From the NCBI RefSeq assembly GCF_003096715.1, contig NZ_QEOL01000043.1, positions 1 through 35,334 of the forward strand: 35,334 nucleotides of DNA, in the 5' to 3' direction. Below the pieces are notes generated by a model that worked only from the letters and a program-made list of their open reading frames with translations, ran no database searches and was not told where the DNA came from. Source of the DNA: Paraburkholderia silvatlantica (lineage in GTDB: Bacteria > Pseudomonadota > Gammaproteobacteria > Burkholderiales > Burkholderiaceae). Positions 24,864-33,285 of this stretch are shown in pieces; within the stretch, counting starts at the first letter, position 1, and each line of letters starts with the position of its first letter. The translations under genes were made by a program, and so were the position numbers.

Positions 24864-26021
24864 ATGGCGATGCCGCTGCGCAACCGTGTTCCCCTCATCG
24901 TGGCGAGCGTCGTCGCGCTGCTCGCGCTCGCGGCGCTCGGCACGCTCTATGCGCTGCAGCGCGAGGCGAAGACGTACGTGGAGCGCGCACTCGCGCCTGT
25001 CGGCATGGCCGCGAGCGTAAAAGTGGCGTTCAATCTCTCATCCGTCGAACTCACCGACGTGCGCCTGAAGCCGCCGCCCAACTGGCCCGCCGCCGACACG
25101 CTGCGCGCCGCGCGCATCACGATCACGCCCGATTTGCGCGCGCTGATCTCGCACCGCGTGCATGTTCGCGACGTCACCGTGAGCGATTTCACGATGACGG
25201 TGCTGCGCCGGGAAAGCGGCTCGATCCTGCTCCTGCCGAATCTGCGCGAAGCGATGGAGCAAGGCGCCGCGCCCAGGAGCGGCACGCAGGGCGCAAGCAA
25301 CCTGCCGCAGGAAAAGATCATCGACCATATCGGCTTCGAAAACGGCACATTCGACTTTTACGACCGGTCGATCAGCAATCCGCCATGGCGCGTCACGGTG
25401 AACCGCGCGCAGGCGAGCGTCGACAATGTCCAGTTGCCTGCGCTCACGGAGCCCACTCGCGTTTCGGTCACCGGCAACGTCGTCGGTCCGGAGCACACGG
25501 GACGCGTCGCGTTCGACGGCTGGATCCAGATCGCGAGCAAGGACTCGCAACTCCACACGACGCTGCGCGGCGTGGATGTGCGCACGATCGATCCCTATCT
25601 GCTCAGAAAGGCCGGCGCGAAGGCCAATGTAACGGGCGGCACGCTCGACCTCGACCTCGCCTCGACCGTACGCGGCTATCACCTGCACGCGCCGGGCTCG
25701 GTCACGCTGCGCAACCTGCAACTCGCGGAAAGCGGCGACGCGGTGGACACCTTCCTGTCGATCCCGACGCGCGCCGCCGTGGCCGCATTGAAGGCGCGCA
25801 AGGGCGAGATCACGCTGCATTTCGTGCTCGACGGCAACCTGCGCGACCCGAAGTTCAAGCTCAACGAAAACCTGATGACGGAGCTGCGCGCAGGGTTTGC
25901 GCAGGCGCTCGGCGTGAGCGCGGAAGGTGTGGCGAAGGGCGCCGGGCAAACCGCGAAGGGTATCGCCGACGCGCTGCGCAGTTTGCTGCAGCCGGTGGCG
26001 CCGGCGCCCGCTTCGAAGTAG
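24864..26021 (+). CDS. AsmA-like / DUF748-type membrane-anchored protein
   Basis: A 385-aa protein with one N-terminal membrane segment (about residues 9-30) and a periplasmic remainder. Two stretches recall DUF748/AsmA-family proteins: IDHIGFENGTFDFYDRSI with NPPW (about 154-176) and the C-terminal AALKARKGEITLHFVLDGNL with RDPKFKL. The family includes large bridge-like proteins connected with outer-membrane lipid traffic; this one is much shorter than typical DUF748 proteins. A ribosome site GAGGA precedes ATG 24864. It stands alone between the ettA palindrome and a tandem repeat. The specific function is unknown. Confidence 0.82.
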   Translation: MAMPLRNRVPLIVASVVALLALAALGTLYALQREAKTYVERALAPVGMAASVKVAFNLSSVELTDVRLKPPPNWPAADTLRAARITITPDLRALISHRVHVRDVTVSDFTMTVLRRESGSILLLPNLREAMEQGAAPRSGTQGASNLPQEKIIDHIGFENGTFDFYDRSISNPPWRVTVNRAQASVDNVQLPALTEPTRVSVTGNVVGPEHTGRVAFDGWIQIASKDSQLHTTLRGVDVRTIDPYLLRKAGAKANVTGGTLDLDLASTVRGYHLHAPGSVTLRNLQLAESGDAVDTFLSIPTRAAVAALKARKGEITLHFVLDGNLRDPKFKLNENLMTELRAGFAQALGVSAEGVAKGAGQTAKGIADALRSLLQPVAPAPASK

Positions 26022-26040
26022 CGCGCGGAGCGCCGACTGA

Positions 26041-26112
26041 GCCTGCCTGGTTGAGCCTGCCTGGTTGAGTCTGCCTGGTTGAGTCTGCGTGGTTGAGCCT
26101 GGTTGAGCCTGG
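26041..26112. repeat. Tandem 14-bp/10-bp repeat between convergent genes
   Basis: Units: GCCTGCCTGGTTGA at 26041-26054 and 26055-26068, GTCTGCCTGGTTGA at 26069-26082, GTCTGCGTGGTTGA at 26083-26096, then 10-bp GCCTGGTTGA (26097-26106) and a partial copy that runs into the HAD gene stop codon (26113-26115). No hairpin terminator is visible between these convergent genes. Confidence 0.9.
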
Positions 26113-26736
26113 TTAGACCGGCAGGCCGAGTTCGCGCAGCTTCGCGTCGGTGGCGGCGTTGCTCGTGTGGTGCACGCCATGCCAGCCGAGTGCCGTGGCC
26201 GCTTCGGCGTTGTGCGCGTTGTCGTCGATGAAAACGAGTTCTTCCGGCCTCACGCCCGGCAACTGTGCCTCGATGCGGCGGAACATCTCGTGGAAGATCG
26301 CCGGATCGGGCTTCACGAGCTTCACGTGGCCCGAGACGACGATATCGCGGCAGCGCCGCAGGATGCCGAAGCGCTCCCACGCCCACGGAAACGTCTCGGC
26401 CGACCAGTTCGTGAGTCCGAAGATCGGCATACCCGCCGCCTCGAGGCGCTCGAACGTCGCCACACCGCCGGCGAGCAAGCCGCCGATCATCTCGTGCCAG
26501 CGCTCGTAGAACGCGCGAATGAGCGCTTCGTGCCCGGGAAACGCCGCGACGAGTTCCTCCGTGCCCACGGCGATGGGCTCGCCGCCGTCCTGGCGGATCA
26601 CCCAGTCCATCTTGCAGACGTGCGTGAGAAACCAGCGGCGCTCGTCGTCGTTGGAAATCAGCTTGCGATAGAGATACTCGGGACTCCAGTCCACGAGCAC
26701 CCCGCCGAAATCGAACACCACTGCCTTGATCGTCAT
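26113..26736 (-). CDS. HAD-superfamily hydrolase (YihX-like)
   Basis: A 207-aa HAD subfamily IA protein. Motif I is VVFDFGGVLVDW with nucleophile D9; the second aspartate of the usual DxD is replaced by G, as in the DxGGV branch that includes YihX-type sugar-phosphate phosphatases and epoxide-hydrolase N-domains. Motif II is LTNWSAE, motif III KLVKPDPAIF and motif IV FIDDNAHNAEAA. ATG 26736 begins directly at the fold, with GGAG upstream. It follows the aminopeptidase gene on the same strand by 43 nt and is likely co-transcribed. The substrate is not known. Confidence 0.88.
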   Translation of the reverse strand: MTIKAVVFDFGGVLVDWSPEYLYRKLISNDDERRWFLTHVCKMDWVIRQDGGEPIAVGTEELVAAFPGHEALIRAFYERWHEMIGGLLAGGVATFERLEAAGMPIFGLTNWSAETFPWAWERFGILRRCRDIVVSGHVKLVKPDPAIFHEMFRRIEAQLPGVRPEELVFIDDNAHNAEAATALGWHGVHHTSNAATDAKLRELGLPV

Positions 26737-26779
26737 GCGCGTCTCGCTCCGCTTGATCGCTATCGGGATGCCGGGGAAA

Positions 26780-28594
26780 TCAGATCGGCTGCGTGCGCTT
26801 TTCGAGCCACGCGAGCGCATCGCCGCTCACTTGCGGCGCCACGCGCACGCGCACCGTCTGGTGGTACGCATTGAGCCACTCGCGCTCGTCCGCGCGCAGG
26901 AGCGCGAGATCGACGCAGCGCGTGTCGATCGGGCAGAGCGTGAGCGTCTCGAAGCTGAGGAACTCGCCGAATTCGGTGGTTTCGTCGCGCTGGTTGAACA
27001 CCAGATTCTCGATACGCACGCCCCACTTGCCCGGCCGGTAGATGCCCGGCTCGACCGAGGTGATCATGCCTTCTTCCATCGCGGTCCAGGGTTCGGCCGG
27101 CGCATAGTGCGAAATGACCTGCGGACCTTCGTGCACGTTCAGGAAGTAGCCCACGCCGTGGCCCGTGCCGTGGCCGTAATCGGCGCCCGCTTCCCAGATC
27201 GGCGCGCGCGCAATGGCGTCGAGCATCGGCGAGCGGATGCCGCGCGGGAACTTCGCGCGCGAGAGCGCCATCATGCCTTTGAGCACGAGCGTGAAGTCGC
27301 GCTTTTGCTCCGCACTCGGCGTGCCCACGGGGACGACGCGCGTGATGTCGGTGGTGCCGTCGAGGTACTGGCCGCCCGAGTCGATGAGCAGCAGCCCATT
27401 GCCCTCGATCACGCTATGCGACTCGGGCGTGGCGCGGTAGTGCGGCATGGCGCCGTTCGCGTTGAAGCCCGCGATGGTCGAGAACGAGAGCGACTTGAAG
27501 CCCGCACGTCGCGCACGCGCGGCGGAAAGCTTTTCGTCGATGGTCAGCTCGGTGATCCTCTCGCGGCCAAGCGCCGCCTCGAACCACGCGAAGAACTCGG
27601 CAAGCGCCGCCCCGTCCTGCTCCATGGTCGCGCGCACGTGGCCGGCTTCGGCGGCGGTTTTGCGCGACTTGAAGAACGTGCTCGGATTCACCGACTCCAC
27701 GAGCTTGACCGCCGACGACACCGCCTGCAGCAGCCCGTACGTCACGCGGCGCGGATCGACGAGCAGCGCGGCCTTCGCGGGCAACGCCGCGAGTGCGGCG
27801 GCGGCCTCTGCATACGGCGCGACGCGCACCTTGTCTTTCGCGAGCGACTGCACGAGCGCCTCGCTCACCTTGCCGTCGGCGACGAAGAGCGTCGCGTCGT
27901 CCGGCCCGATCAGCGCGTGCGCGACGAACACCGGGTTGTAGTTCACGTCCGCCCCGCGCAGGTTAAAGAGCCAGGCGAGGTCGTCGAGCGTGGAGATGAA
28001 GTGCCACTGCGCGCCCTTCTCCCGCATCGCGCGGCGCACCTGGTCGAGCTTGCCGGTGCGGCTCGTGTCGGCGTGCGGCGCAACGTGCTCGTACACGGGC
28101 TCGAGCGGCAGCGACGGGCGGCCTTGCCAGACGTCGTCGAGCAGATCGAGGTCCGTGCGCAGTGCGACGTCGCGCGCCTTGAGCGCCTCGGCCAGCGCGC
28201 GCGCCGAGGCGACGCCGAGCACGGCGCCATCCACGGCCACTGCGCCGCCCGCGCTCACGTTCTGCGCGAGCCAGTCGATGTGCGGCGCACTCTGCTGGCC
28301 GCCCATCATCTTCATGAGCTCGATGCCGGTGCCGCTCAGTTGCTGCTCGGCCTGCACCCAGTAGCGGCTGTCCACCCACACGCCCGCGAAGTCCTTCGTC
28401 ACCACGAGCGTGCCCACCGAGCCGGTGAAGCCCGAAAGCCACTCGCGCCCCTGCCAGCGGCGCGGCAGGTACTCGGACAGATGCGGATCGGCGGAAGGCA
28501 CGAGGGTGGCATCCACGCCGGCGCGCGTCATCGCGGCGCGCAGGGCGGCAATGCGTTCGGGAATCGAGGAGGTTTCGGGGAGTCGGGCGTTCAT
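26780..28594 (-). CDS. M24-family Xaa-Pro aminopeptidase (APP1 type)
   Basis: A 604-aa three-domain aminopeptidase P that removes N-terminal residues before proline. Two creatinase-like N-terminal domains (about 10-310) are followed by a pita-bread M24 domain. Metal-ligand segments are LLLIDSGGQYLDGTTDITR (two Asp), HGTGHGVGYFLNVHE (His), SVEPGIY (Glu) and VRIENLVF (Glu). The length matches the eukaryotic-like XPNPEP1/APP1 form rather than the 440-aa E. coli PepP, so pepP is avoided as a symbol. Start 28594 has AGGTG upstream. It lies between a small membrane-protein gene and the HAD gene on the same strand. Confidence 0.93.
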   Translation of the reverse strand: MNARLPETSSIPERIAALRAAMTRAGVDATLVPSADPHLSEYLPRRWQGREWLSGFTGSVGTLVVTKDFAGVWVDSRYWVQAEQQLSGTGIELMKMMGGQQSAPHIDWLAQNVSAGGAVAVDGAVLGVASARALAEALKARDVALRTDLDLLDDVWQGRPSLPLEPVYEHVAPHADTSRTGKLDQVRRAMREKGAQWHFISTLDDLAWLFNLRGADVNYNPVFVAHALIGPDDATLFVADGKVSEALVQSLAKDKVRVAPYAEAAAALAALPAKAALLVDPRRVTYGLLQAVSSAVKLVESVNPSTFFKSRKTAAEAGHVRATMEQDGAALAEFFAWFEAALGRERITELTIDEKLSAARARRAGFKSLSFSTIAGFNANGAMPHYRATPESHSVIEGNGLLLIDSGGQYLDGTTDITRVVPVGTPSAEQKRDFTLVLKGMMALSRAKFPRGIRSPMLDAIARAPIWEAGADYGHGTGHGVGYFLNVHEGPQVISHYAPAEPWTAMEEGMITSVEPGIYRPGKWGVRIENLVFNQRDETTEFGEFLSFETLTLCPIDTRCVDLALLRADEREWLNAYHQTVRVRVAPQVSGDALAWLEKRTQPI

Positions 28595-28673
28595 GTTTTC
28601 ACCTGCGAAGAATTCGAAGCGGAAGATCTGGGTTCGGCCAAAGGCGGCGCCACGGGGGGCGGGCAGCGCGCGA

Positions 28674-28931
28674 CTAGCTGCGCCGCGCGCGCAGCGCGAC
28701 GCACACGCCCACGAAACCGAGCGCGAGCGCCGTGCAAAGCGGCCACTGGAGCAACTCGCCATCGTGGAAGAGACCGGTCGCACTGCCCGCCGCGTTCGCG
28801 AGCGCCGCGCCGAGCACGCCGGCCACGACCGCCGGCGCGAGTCCGTGACGTGCGGCGCGGCGCAAGGGATGGAGCCACCACCCCGCACAGCCCACCGCCA
28901 AACCGAGAATGACGATACCGGCCCAGCCCAT
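28674..28931 (-). CDS. Small three-segment membrane protein (85 aa)
   Basis: A glycine- and alanine-rich protein with three hydrophobic segments at about residues 4-20, 31-49 and 60-80. Its layout (GxxxGxxGWWLHP, GLxPAVVAGVLGA, terminal basic ALRARRS) recalls the GlsB/YeaQ/transglycosylase-associated small membrane proteins, but the match is loose. The start at 28931 has AGGAC about 13 nt upstream. It is first of a three-gene minus-strand run with the aminopeptidase and HAD genes. Function unknown. Confidence 0.68.
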   Translation of the reverse strand: MGWAGIVILGLAVGCAGWWLHPLRRAARHGLAPAVVAGVLGAALANAAGSATGLFHDGELLQWPLCTALALGFVGVCVALRARRS

Positions 28932-29379
28932 TAAAGACTTGTCCTATAGGTTTTCGGATTAGCCCGCCAGGACCGCCGAAGCACGAGAGCCAGCATGGGT
29001 AGCCTGATTAGTCTCTATTCAAACTGGAAAACGGTCGGCTCGGCGCTTCCCGCGTAGCGGTTGAGTGTAGGGGGCGGGATTGCACAAGGCAAGCGCATCC
29101 AGGCGGCTTCCACGCACTTCCCGCTTGGCGCACAACCGCCCGAAACCGGGTGGAATCTGGACCGCGACGTTCGGTCGCGCACCCTCGACACGCACGCTTG
29201 CGGCTGCGCAGCAAATTGCAGCCCGGGCCCGAGCATGGCTGGCGTTCGACTACCTTGTACGGCTTTGGCTACCCGCTCGAATGGCTCCCCTATCACCCAC
29301 CGGAGTGTCGGACTCTGTCGGCGCGAATGTCGGATGCAAGGAAAAGTTATAATATCCGCCTAAATCTCGCCCCCATGGT
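28932..29379. other. 448-bp intergenic region between divergent genes
   Basis: No convincing gene. Reading frames here are short and have unusual composition. It contains a 6-bp hairpin CGCGAC/GTCGCG (29163-29179), three TGTCGG direct repeats (29306, 29316, 29328) and the hemA -10 element near its right end. I see no clear promoter for the minus-strand genes to the left. I find no tRNA cloverleaf in it. Confidence 0.6.
29348..29353 (+). promoter_or_regulatory. hemA promoter -10 (consensus TATAAT)
   Basis: A perfect TATAAT 27 nt before the hemA start codon, predicting a start near 29360-29362 and a leader of only about 18-20 nt. The -35 region is poor, suggesting an activator-dependent or otherwise assisted promoter. 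Three TGTCGG repeats lie directly upstream. Confidence 0.65.
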
Positions 29380-30795
29380 ATGCAGCTTCTAACGATCGGA
29401 ATCAATCACCACACCGCGCCCGTCGCCTTGCGCGAACGCGTGGCGTTTCCGCTCGAACAGATCAAGCCCGCGCTCGCGCTGTTCAAGGAAGCGTGGTCCG
29501 GCAAGCGCTCGCTGAGCGCGCCGGAAGCCGCCATTCTCTCCACCTGCAACCGCACCGAGCTCTACTGCGCGACCGACGCGCAAAGCTCGCGCGACGCCGC
29601 CGTGAGCTGGCTTTCGCACTACCACGGCCTCCGCGAAGAGGAGCTTGCGCCGCACGTCTATACGCTGCCGCAGTCCGAAGCGGTGCGTCATGCGTTCCGG
29701 GTGGCATCGGGGCTCGATTCGATGGTGCTGGGCGAGACGCAGATCGTCGGCCAGATGAAGACCGCGGTACGCACCGCGACTGAGGCCGGCGCGCTCGGCA
29801 CCTATTTGAACCAGTTGTTCCAGCGCACCTTCGCCGTGGCGAAGGAAGTGCGCAGCACGACCGAAATCGGCGCGCAGTCGGTTTCGATGGCCGCCGCCGC
29901 CGTGCGCCTCGCGCAGCGTATCTTCGACAAGATCGCCAACCAGCGCGTGCTCTTCATCGGCGCGGGCGAGATGATCGAGCTGTGCGCCGCGCACTTCGCC
30001 GCGCAGCAGCCGCGCGAGCTCGTGGTCGCCAACCGCACCGCCGAGCGCGGGCGCTACGTTGCGGAACGCTTCGGCGGCCGCTCCATTGCGCTCTCCGATC
30101 TGCCCGCGCGCATGCACGAATTCGACATCGTCGTCTCGTGCACGGCGTCCACGCTGCCTATCATCGGTCTCGGCGCGGTGGAGCGCGCGGTGAAGGCGCG
30201 CCGTCACCGCCCCATTTTCATGGTCGACCTCGCGGTGCCCCGCGACATCGAGCCCGAAGTCGCCCAGCTCGAAGACGTCTTCCTCTATACCGTCGACGAT
30301 CTCGGCACGATCGTGCGCGAAGGCAATGCCTCGCGCCAGGCCGCCGTCGCGCAGGCCGAGACGATCATCGAGTCGCGCGTGGCGAACTTCATGCAGTGGC
30401 TCGACTCGCGCAGCATCGTGCCGGTCATCCGCCACATGCATACCCAGGCCGACGCGCTGCGGCGCGCCGAGCTCGAACGCGCCCGCAAGATGCTCGCGCG
30501 CGGAGACGACCCGTCGGCCGTGCTCGAAGCGCTGTCGCAATCGCTCACCAACAAGCTGATCCACGGCCCGACGCATGCGCTCAACACGTCGAGCGGCGAT
30601 CAGCGCGACTCGCTCATCGAACTGATGGGCGGCTTTTACCGCCACGGCCAGCCGTCGAAAGTAGACGCCGCCGCGCAGGCCGCGGCGGACGTCAGTGCGT
30701 CGCCGCGCTCAGCCGGCACTTCCGATTCGTCCAACTCGTCCAACTCGTCCAACTCGTCCGATTCGTCCGATTCGTCCGGTAATTCGGACCGTTAG
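29380..30795 (+). CDS. hemA: Glutamyl-tRNA reductase
   Basis: A 471-aa enzyme that reduces glutamyl-tRNA to glutamate-1-semialdehyde, the entry to tetrapyrrole synthesis. Conserved parts are the N-terminus MQLLTIGINHHTAP, catalytic C56 in LSTCNRTELYC, GLDSMVLGETQI, a Rossmann NADPH domain (RVLFIGAGEM) and a C-terminal dimerisation helix region. After that comes a 50-residue tail ending in a D/N-S-S repeat (about 449-466), encoded by six 9-bp units. The start has no Shine-Dalgarno, and an ATG five bases earlier opens an out-of-frame 5-codon ORF (MVCSF) that overlaps it. It is first of hemA-prfA-prmC-grxD. Confidence 0.95.
   Translation: MQLLTIGINHHTAPVALRERVAFPLEQIKPALALFKEAWSGKRSLSAPEAAILSTCNRTELYCATDAQSSRDAAVSWLSHYHGLREEELAPHVYTLPQSEAVRHAFRVASGLDSMVLGETQIVGQMKTAVRTATEAGALGTYLNQLFQRTFAVAKEVRSTTEIGAQSVSMAAAAVRLAQRIFDKIANQRVLFIGAGEMIELCAAHFAAQQPRELVVANRTAERGRYVAERFGGRSIALSDLPARMHEFDIVVSCTASTLPIIGLGAVERAVKARRHRPIFMVDLAVPRDIEPEVAQLEDVFLYTVDDLGTIVREGNASRQAAVAQAETIIESRVANFMQWLDSRSIVPVIRHMHTQADALRRAELERARKMLARGDDPSAVLEALSQSLTNKLIHGPTHALNTSSGDQRDSLIELMGGFYRHGQPSKVDAAAQAAADVSASPRSAGTSDSSNSSNSSNSSDSSDSSGNSDR
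30724..30777 (+). repeat. Six 9-bp coding repeats at the hemA 3' end
   Basis: Units GATTCGTCC, AACTCGTCC (three times), GATTCGTCC (twice) encode DSS/NSS triplets in the reductase tail. Unit length is a multiple of three, so copy-number change would alter tail length without a frameshift. Confidence 0.92.
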
Positions 30796-30900
30796 CGACG
30801 TTCGCGCTCGGGCGCGCGCCATGCGTGCCCTGCACGACCGGGCCGCACGCCCGCTTCTTCTCTCTCGCAGTCCTATCCGGAGCCCGCTCCGCACCGCCCG

Positions 30901-31983
30901 ATGAAAACGAGCATGCAATCGAAGCTCGACCAGCTGACTACGCGCCTGGCCGAGCTGAACGACCTGTTGAGCCGTCCCGAAGTGACCTCGAACCGCGACC
31001 AGTACCGCAAGCTCACGCGCGAGCATGCGGAACTGGGGCCCGTGGTCGAGCACTACGGGCAGTGGCGTCAGGCCAAAGACGACGAGGCCGCGGCGAAAGA
31101 CCTGCTCTCCGACGCCTCGATGCGCGACTTCGCCGAAGAAGAGGTCAAAGCCGCGCGCGAGCGCATGGCGCAGCTGCAGCATGAATTGCAGATGATGCTG
31201 CTGCCAAAGGATCCCAACGACGACCGCAACGTTTTCCTCGAAATCCGCGCGGGCACGGGTGGCGACGAGTCGGCCCTGTTCGCGGGCGACCTGCTGCGCA
31301 TGTACCTGCGCTACGCGGAGCGCAACCGCTGGCAGACCGAGATGATGTCGGCGAGCGAGTCGGATCTGGGCGGCTACAAGGAAGTGATCGTGCGCATTGC
31401 AGGCGAGGCGGCATACTCGAAGCTCAAGTTCGAGTCGGGCGGCCACCGCGTGCAGCGCGTGCCCGCCACTGAAACGCAGGGCCGCATCCACACGTCGGCC
31501 TGCACGGTCGCGGTGATGCCGGAAGCCGACGAAATCGGCGAAGTGGAGATCAATCCCGCCGACCTGCGCATCGACACCTTCCGTGCCTCGGGCGCGGGCG
31601 GCCAACACATCAACAAGACCGATTCGGCCGTGCGCGTGACGCACCTTCCGACCGGCATCGTCGTGGAGTGCCAGGACGACCGCTCGCAGCACAAGAACAA
31701 GGACCGTGCGCTCAAGGTGCTCGCCGCGCGCATCAAGGACAAGCAGTACCAGGAGCAGCACGCCAGGGAAGCGGCCACGCGCAAGAGCCTCGTGGGCTCG
31801 GGCGACCGCTCGGAGCGCATCCGCACTTACAACTTCCCGCAGGGGCGGCTCACCGATCACCGCATCAATCTCACGCTCTATCGCCTCGAAGCGATCATGG
31901 ATGGCGACCTCGACGAACTGATCGGCGCGCTCGTCTCCGAGCACCAGGCCGAGCAGCTCGCTTCGCTCGGCGACGCGGATTGA
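30901..31983 (+). CDS. prfA: Peptide chain release factor 1
   Basis: A 360-aa RF1 that reads UAA and UAG. The codon-recognition tripeptide PAT is at 188-190 (HRVQRVPATETQGR), and the peptidyl-hydrolysis motif GGQ is at 233-235 (SGAGGQHINKTDSAVR). The PxT motif separates it from RF2 (SPF). ATG 30901 has no close ribosome site; ATG 30913 is an alternative four codons later. It is 105 nt after hemA and 13 nt before prmC, whose product methylates the GGQ glutamine. Confidence 0.97.
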   Translation: MKTSMQSKLDQLTTRLAELNDLLSRPEVTSNRDQYRKLTREHAELGPVVEHYGQWRQAKDDEAAAKDLLSDASMRDFAEEEVKAARERMAQLQHELQMMLLPKDPNDDRNVFLEIRAGTGGDESALFAGDLLRMYLRYAERNRWQTEMMSASESDLGGYKEVIVRIAGEAAYSKLKFESGGHRVQRVPATETQGRIHTSACTVAVMPEADEIGEVEINPADLRIDTFRASGAGGQHINKTDSAVRVTHLPTGIVVECQDDRSQHKNKDRALKVLAARIKDKQYQEQHAREAATRKSLVGSGDRSERIRTYNFPQGRLTDHRINLTLYRLEAIMDGDLDELIGALVSEHQAEQLASLGDAD

Positions 31984-31996
31984 GCACGCATTCGAC

Positions 31997-32866
31997 ATGA
32001 GCGAAGCCCTCACCGCCGAGGCGCTGCTGCGCGCCACGCCGCTACCCGCGCTCGAAGCGCGCATTCTGCTGATGTACGTGCTCGGCTGGCGCCGCACCGA
32101 ACTCATCACGCGCGGCGACGAGGCGCTCGACGCAGCCCGCGTAGACGCCTACCGTGCGCTCGAAGCGCGCCGCGTGCGTGGCGAGCCGATCGCGCAGCTC
32201 GTGGGCGCGCGCGAGTTCTACGGCCTCGACTTCGACGTGACGCCCGACGTGCTGATTCCGCGCCCCGATACCGAACTGCTCGTGGAAACCGCGCTCGCGG
32301 CACTCGAAGGCATCGCCCAGCCGCGCGTGCTCGACCTCGGCACCGGCAGCGGCGCGATTGCCGTGGCGATCGCCTCGGCACGGCCCGATGCGCGCGTCTG
32401 GGCCGTCGATCGCTCAGCGGCCGCGCTCGAGGTGGCTGCGCGCAACGCCGCGAAGCTGCTCGACGCGCAGCGCCCCGGCGGCCCGCTCGCGTTCGTGGCG
32501 GGCAGCTGGTACGACACGCTCGATGCGGCGCTGCGATTCGAGGCGATCGTGAGCAATCCGCCGTATATCGCGAGCGGCGATCCGCATCTGGAACAGGGCG
32601 ACTTGCGCTTCGAGCCGCGCGGCGCGCTCACCGACGAAGCCGACGGCCTCGCCGCTTTGCGCGCAATCGTCGCGGGCGCCCCTGCCCGGCTCGCACCGGG
32701 CGGCGTGCTCTGGATGGAGCACGGCTACGACCAGGCGGCCGCCGTCCGGGCGTTGCTCGAAGACGCCGGTTTCAAGGACGTGCGCTCCGAGCGCGATCTG
32801 GCCGGGATCGAGCGCATCGGCGGCGGCTGCCTGCCTCAGCCGGCCGGCCAGGAGCGCTCCCGGTAA
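31997..32866 (+). CDS. prmC: Release factor glutamine N5-methyltransferase
   Basis: A 289-aa SAM-dependent enzyme that methylates the GGQ glutamine of release factors. A helical N-terminal domain (about 1-80) is followed by a Rossmann-like fold with the SAM motif VLDLGTGSGAIAVA (111-124) and the catalytic NPPY (187-190, in IVSNPPYIASGDPHL). It starts 13 nt after prfA, so enzyme and substrate are co-expressed. Also known as hemK. Confidence 0.96.
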   Translation: MSEALTAEALLRATPLPALEARILLMYVLGWRRTELITRGDEALDAARVDAYRALEARRVRGEPIAQLVGAREFYGLDFDVTPDVLIPRPDTELLVETALAALEGIAQPRVLDLGTGSGAIAVAIASARPDARVWAVDRSAAALEVAARNAAKLLDAQRPGGPLAFVAGSWYDTLDAALRFEAIVSNPPYIASGDPHLEQGDLRFEPRGALTDEADGLAALRAIVAGAPARLAPGGVLWMEHGYDQAAAVRALLEDAGFKDVRSERDLAGIERIGGGCLPQPAGQERSR

Positions 32867-32893
32867 CGCCGGGCTCGCACGGGCGAAATCCGC

Positions 32894-32899
32894 TATCAT
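32894..32899 (+). promoter_or_regulatory. -10-like element of grxD
   Basis: TATCAT 51 nt before the grxD start in an AT-richer stretch after prmC. The -35 is weak. It may give grxD its own transcript in addition to read-through from prmC. Confidence 0.4.
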
Positions 32900-32950
32900 T
32901 TCATCCTGCATTCCAACGTATTCAGCATCAATTCAATCGCAAGGTCAGTC

Positions 32951-33262
32951 ATGGACACCCAACAACGCATCAAGCAGATCGTCGACGAAAACGCCGTCGT
33001 CCTCTTCATGAAGGGCAACGCGCAGTTCCCGATGTGCGGCTTCTCCGGTCGCGCGGTGCAGATCCTGAAAGCCTGCGGCGTCGATCAGTTCAAGACCGTC
33101 AACGTGCTCGAGGACGACGCGGTCCGCCAGGGCATCAAGGAATTCTCGAACTGGCCGACCATCCCGCAGCTCTACGTGAAGGGCGAGTTCGTCGGCGGCT
33201 CGGACATCATGATGGAGATGTACCAGAACGGCGAACTGCAGCAGCTTTTCGCCGCGGCGTAA
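32951..33262 (+). CDS. grxD: Monothiol glutaredoxin Grx4
   Basis: A 103-aa CGFS-type glutaredoxin. The active site is C29GFS32 in FPMCGFSGRAV, WPTIPQLYVKGEFVGG carries the cis-proline glutathione site, and SDI follows. Such proteins bind a [2Fe-2S] cluster with glutathione and deliver it to Fe-S targets, with BolA-type partners. AAGG at 32941-32944 sets the start. It closes the hemA-prfA-prmC-grxD run and is followed by two hairpins. Confidence 0.96.
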   Translation: MDTQQRIKQIVDENAVVLFMKGNAQFPMCGFSGRAVQILKACGVDQFKTVNVLEDDAVRQGIKEFSNWPTIPQLYVKGEFVGGSDIMMEMYQNGELQQLFAAA

Positions 33263-33285
33263 TCGCCGGTTACGGGACGGCATCG

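Noticed and set aside
26726..28912. Very long open frame on the plus strand across the aminopeptidase gene
   Set aside because: It is the antisense shadow of a clear M24 enzyme; the product is Arg/His/Ala-rich without domain motifs, as expected from high-GC codon bias.
28932..29379. Possible tRNA or small RNA gene in the 448-bp gap before hemA
   Set aside because: I found no cloverleaf, no terminator with T-run and only one small hairpin.
29375..29392. Five-codon ORF MVCSF as a regulatory leader peptide of hemA
   Set aside because: Too short to support as a gene; kept only as part of the hemA start observation.
30724..30777. 9-bp repeats as a CRISPR-like or phase-variation frameshift tract
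   Set aside because: Units are in-frame codons of hemA with no spacers; copy change would not shift the frame.
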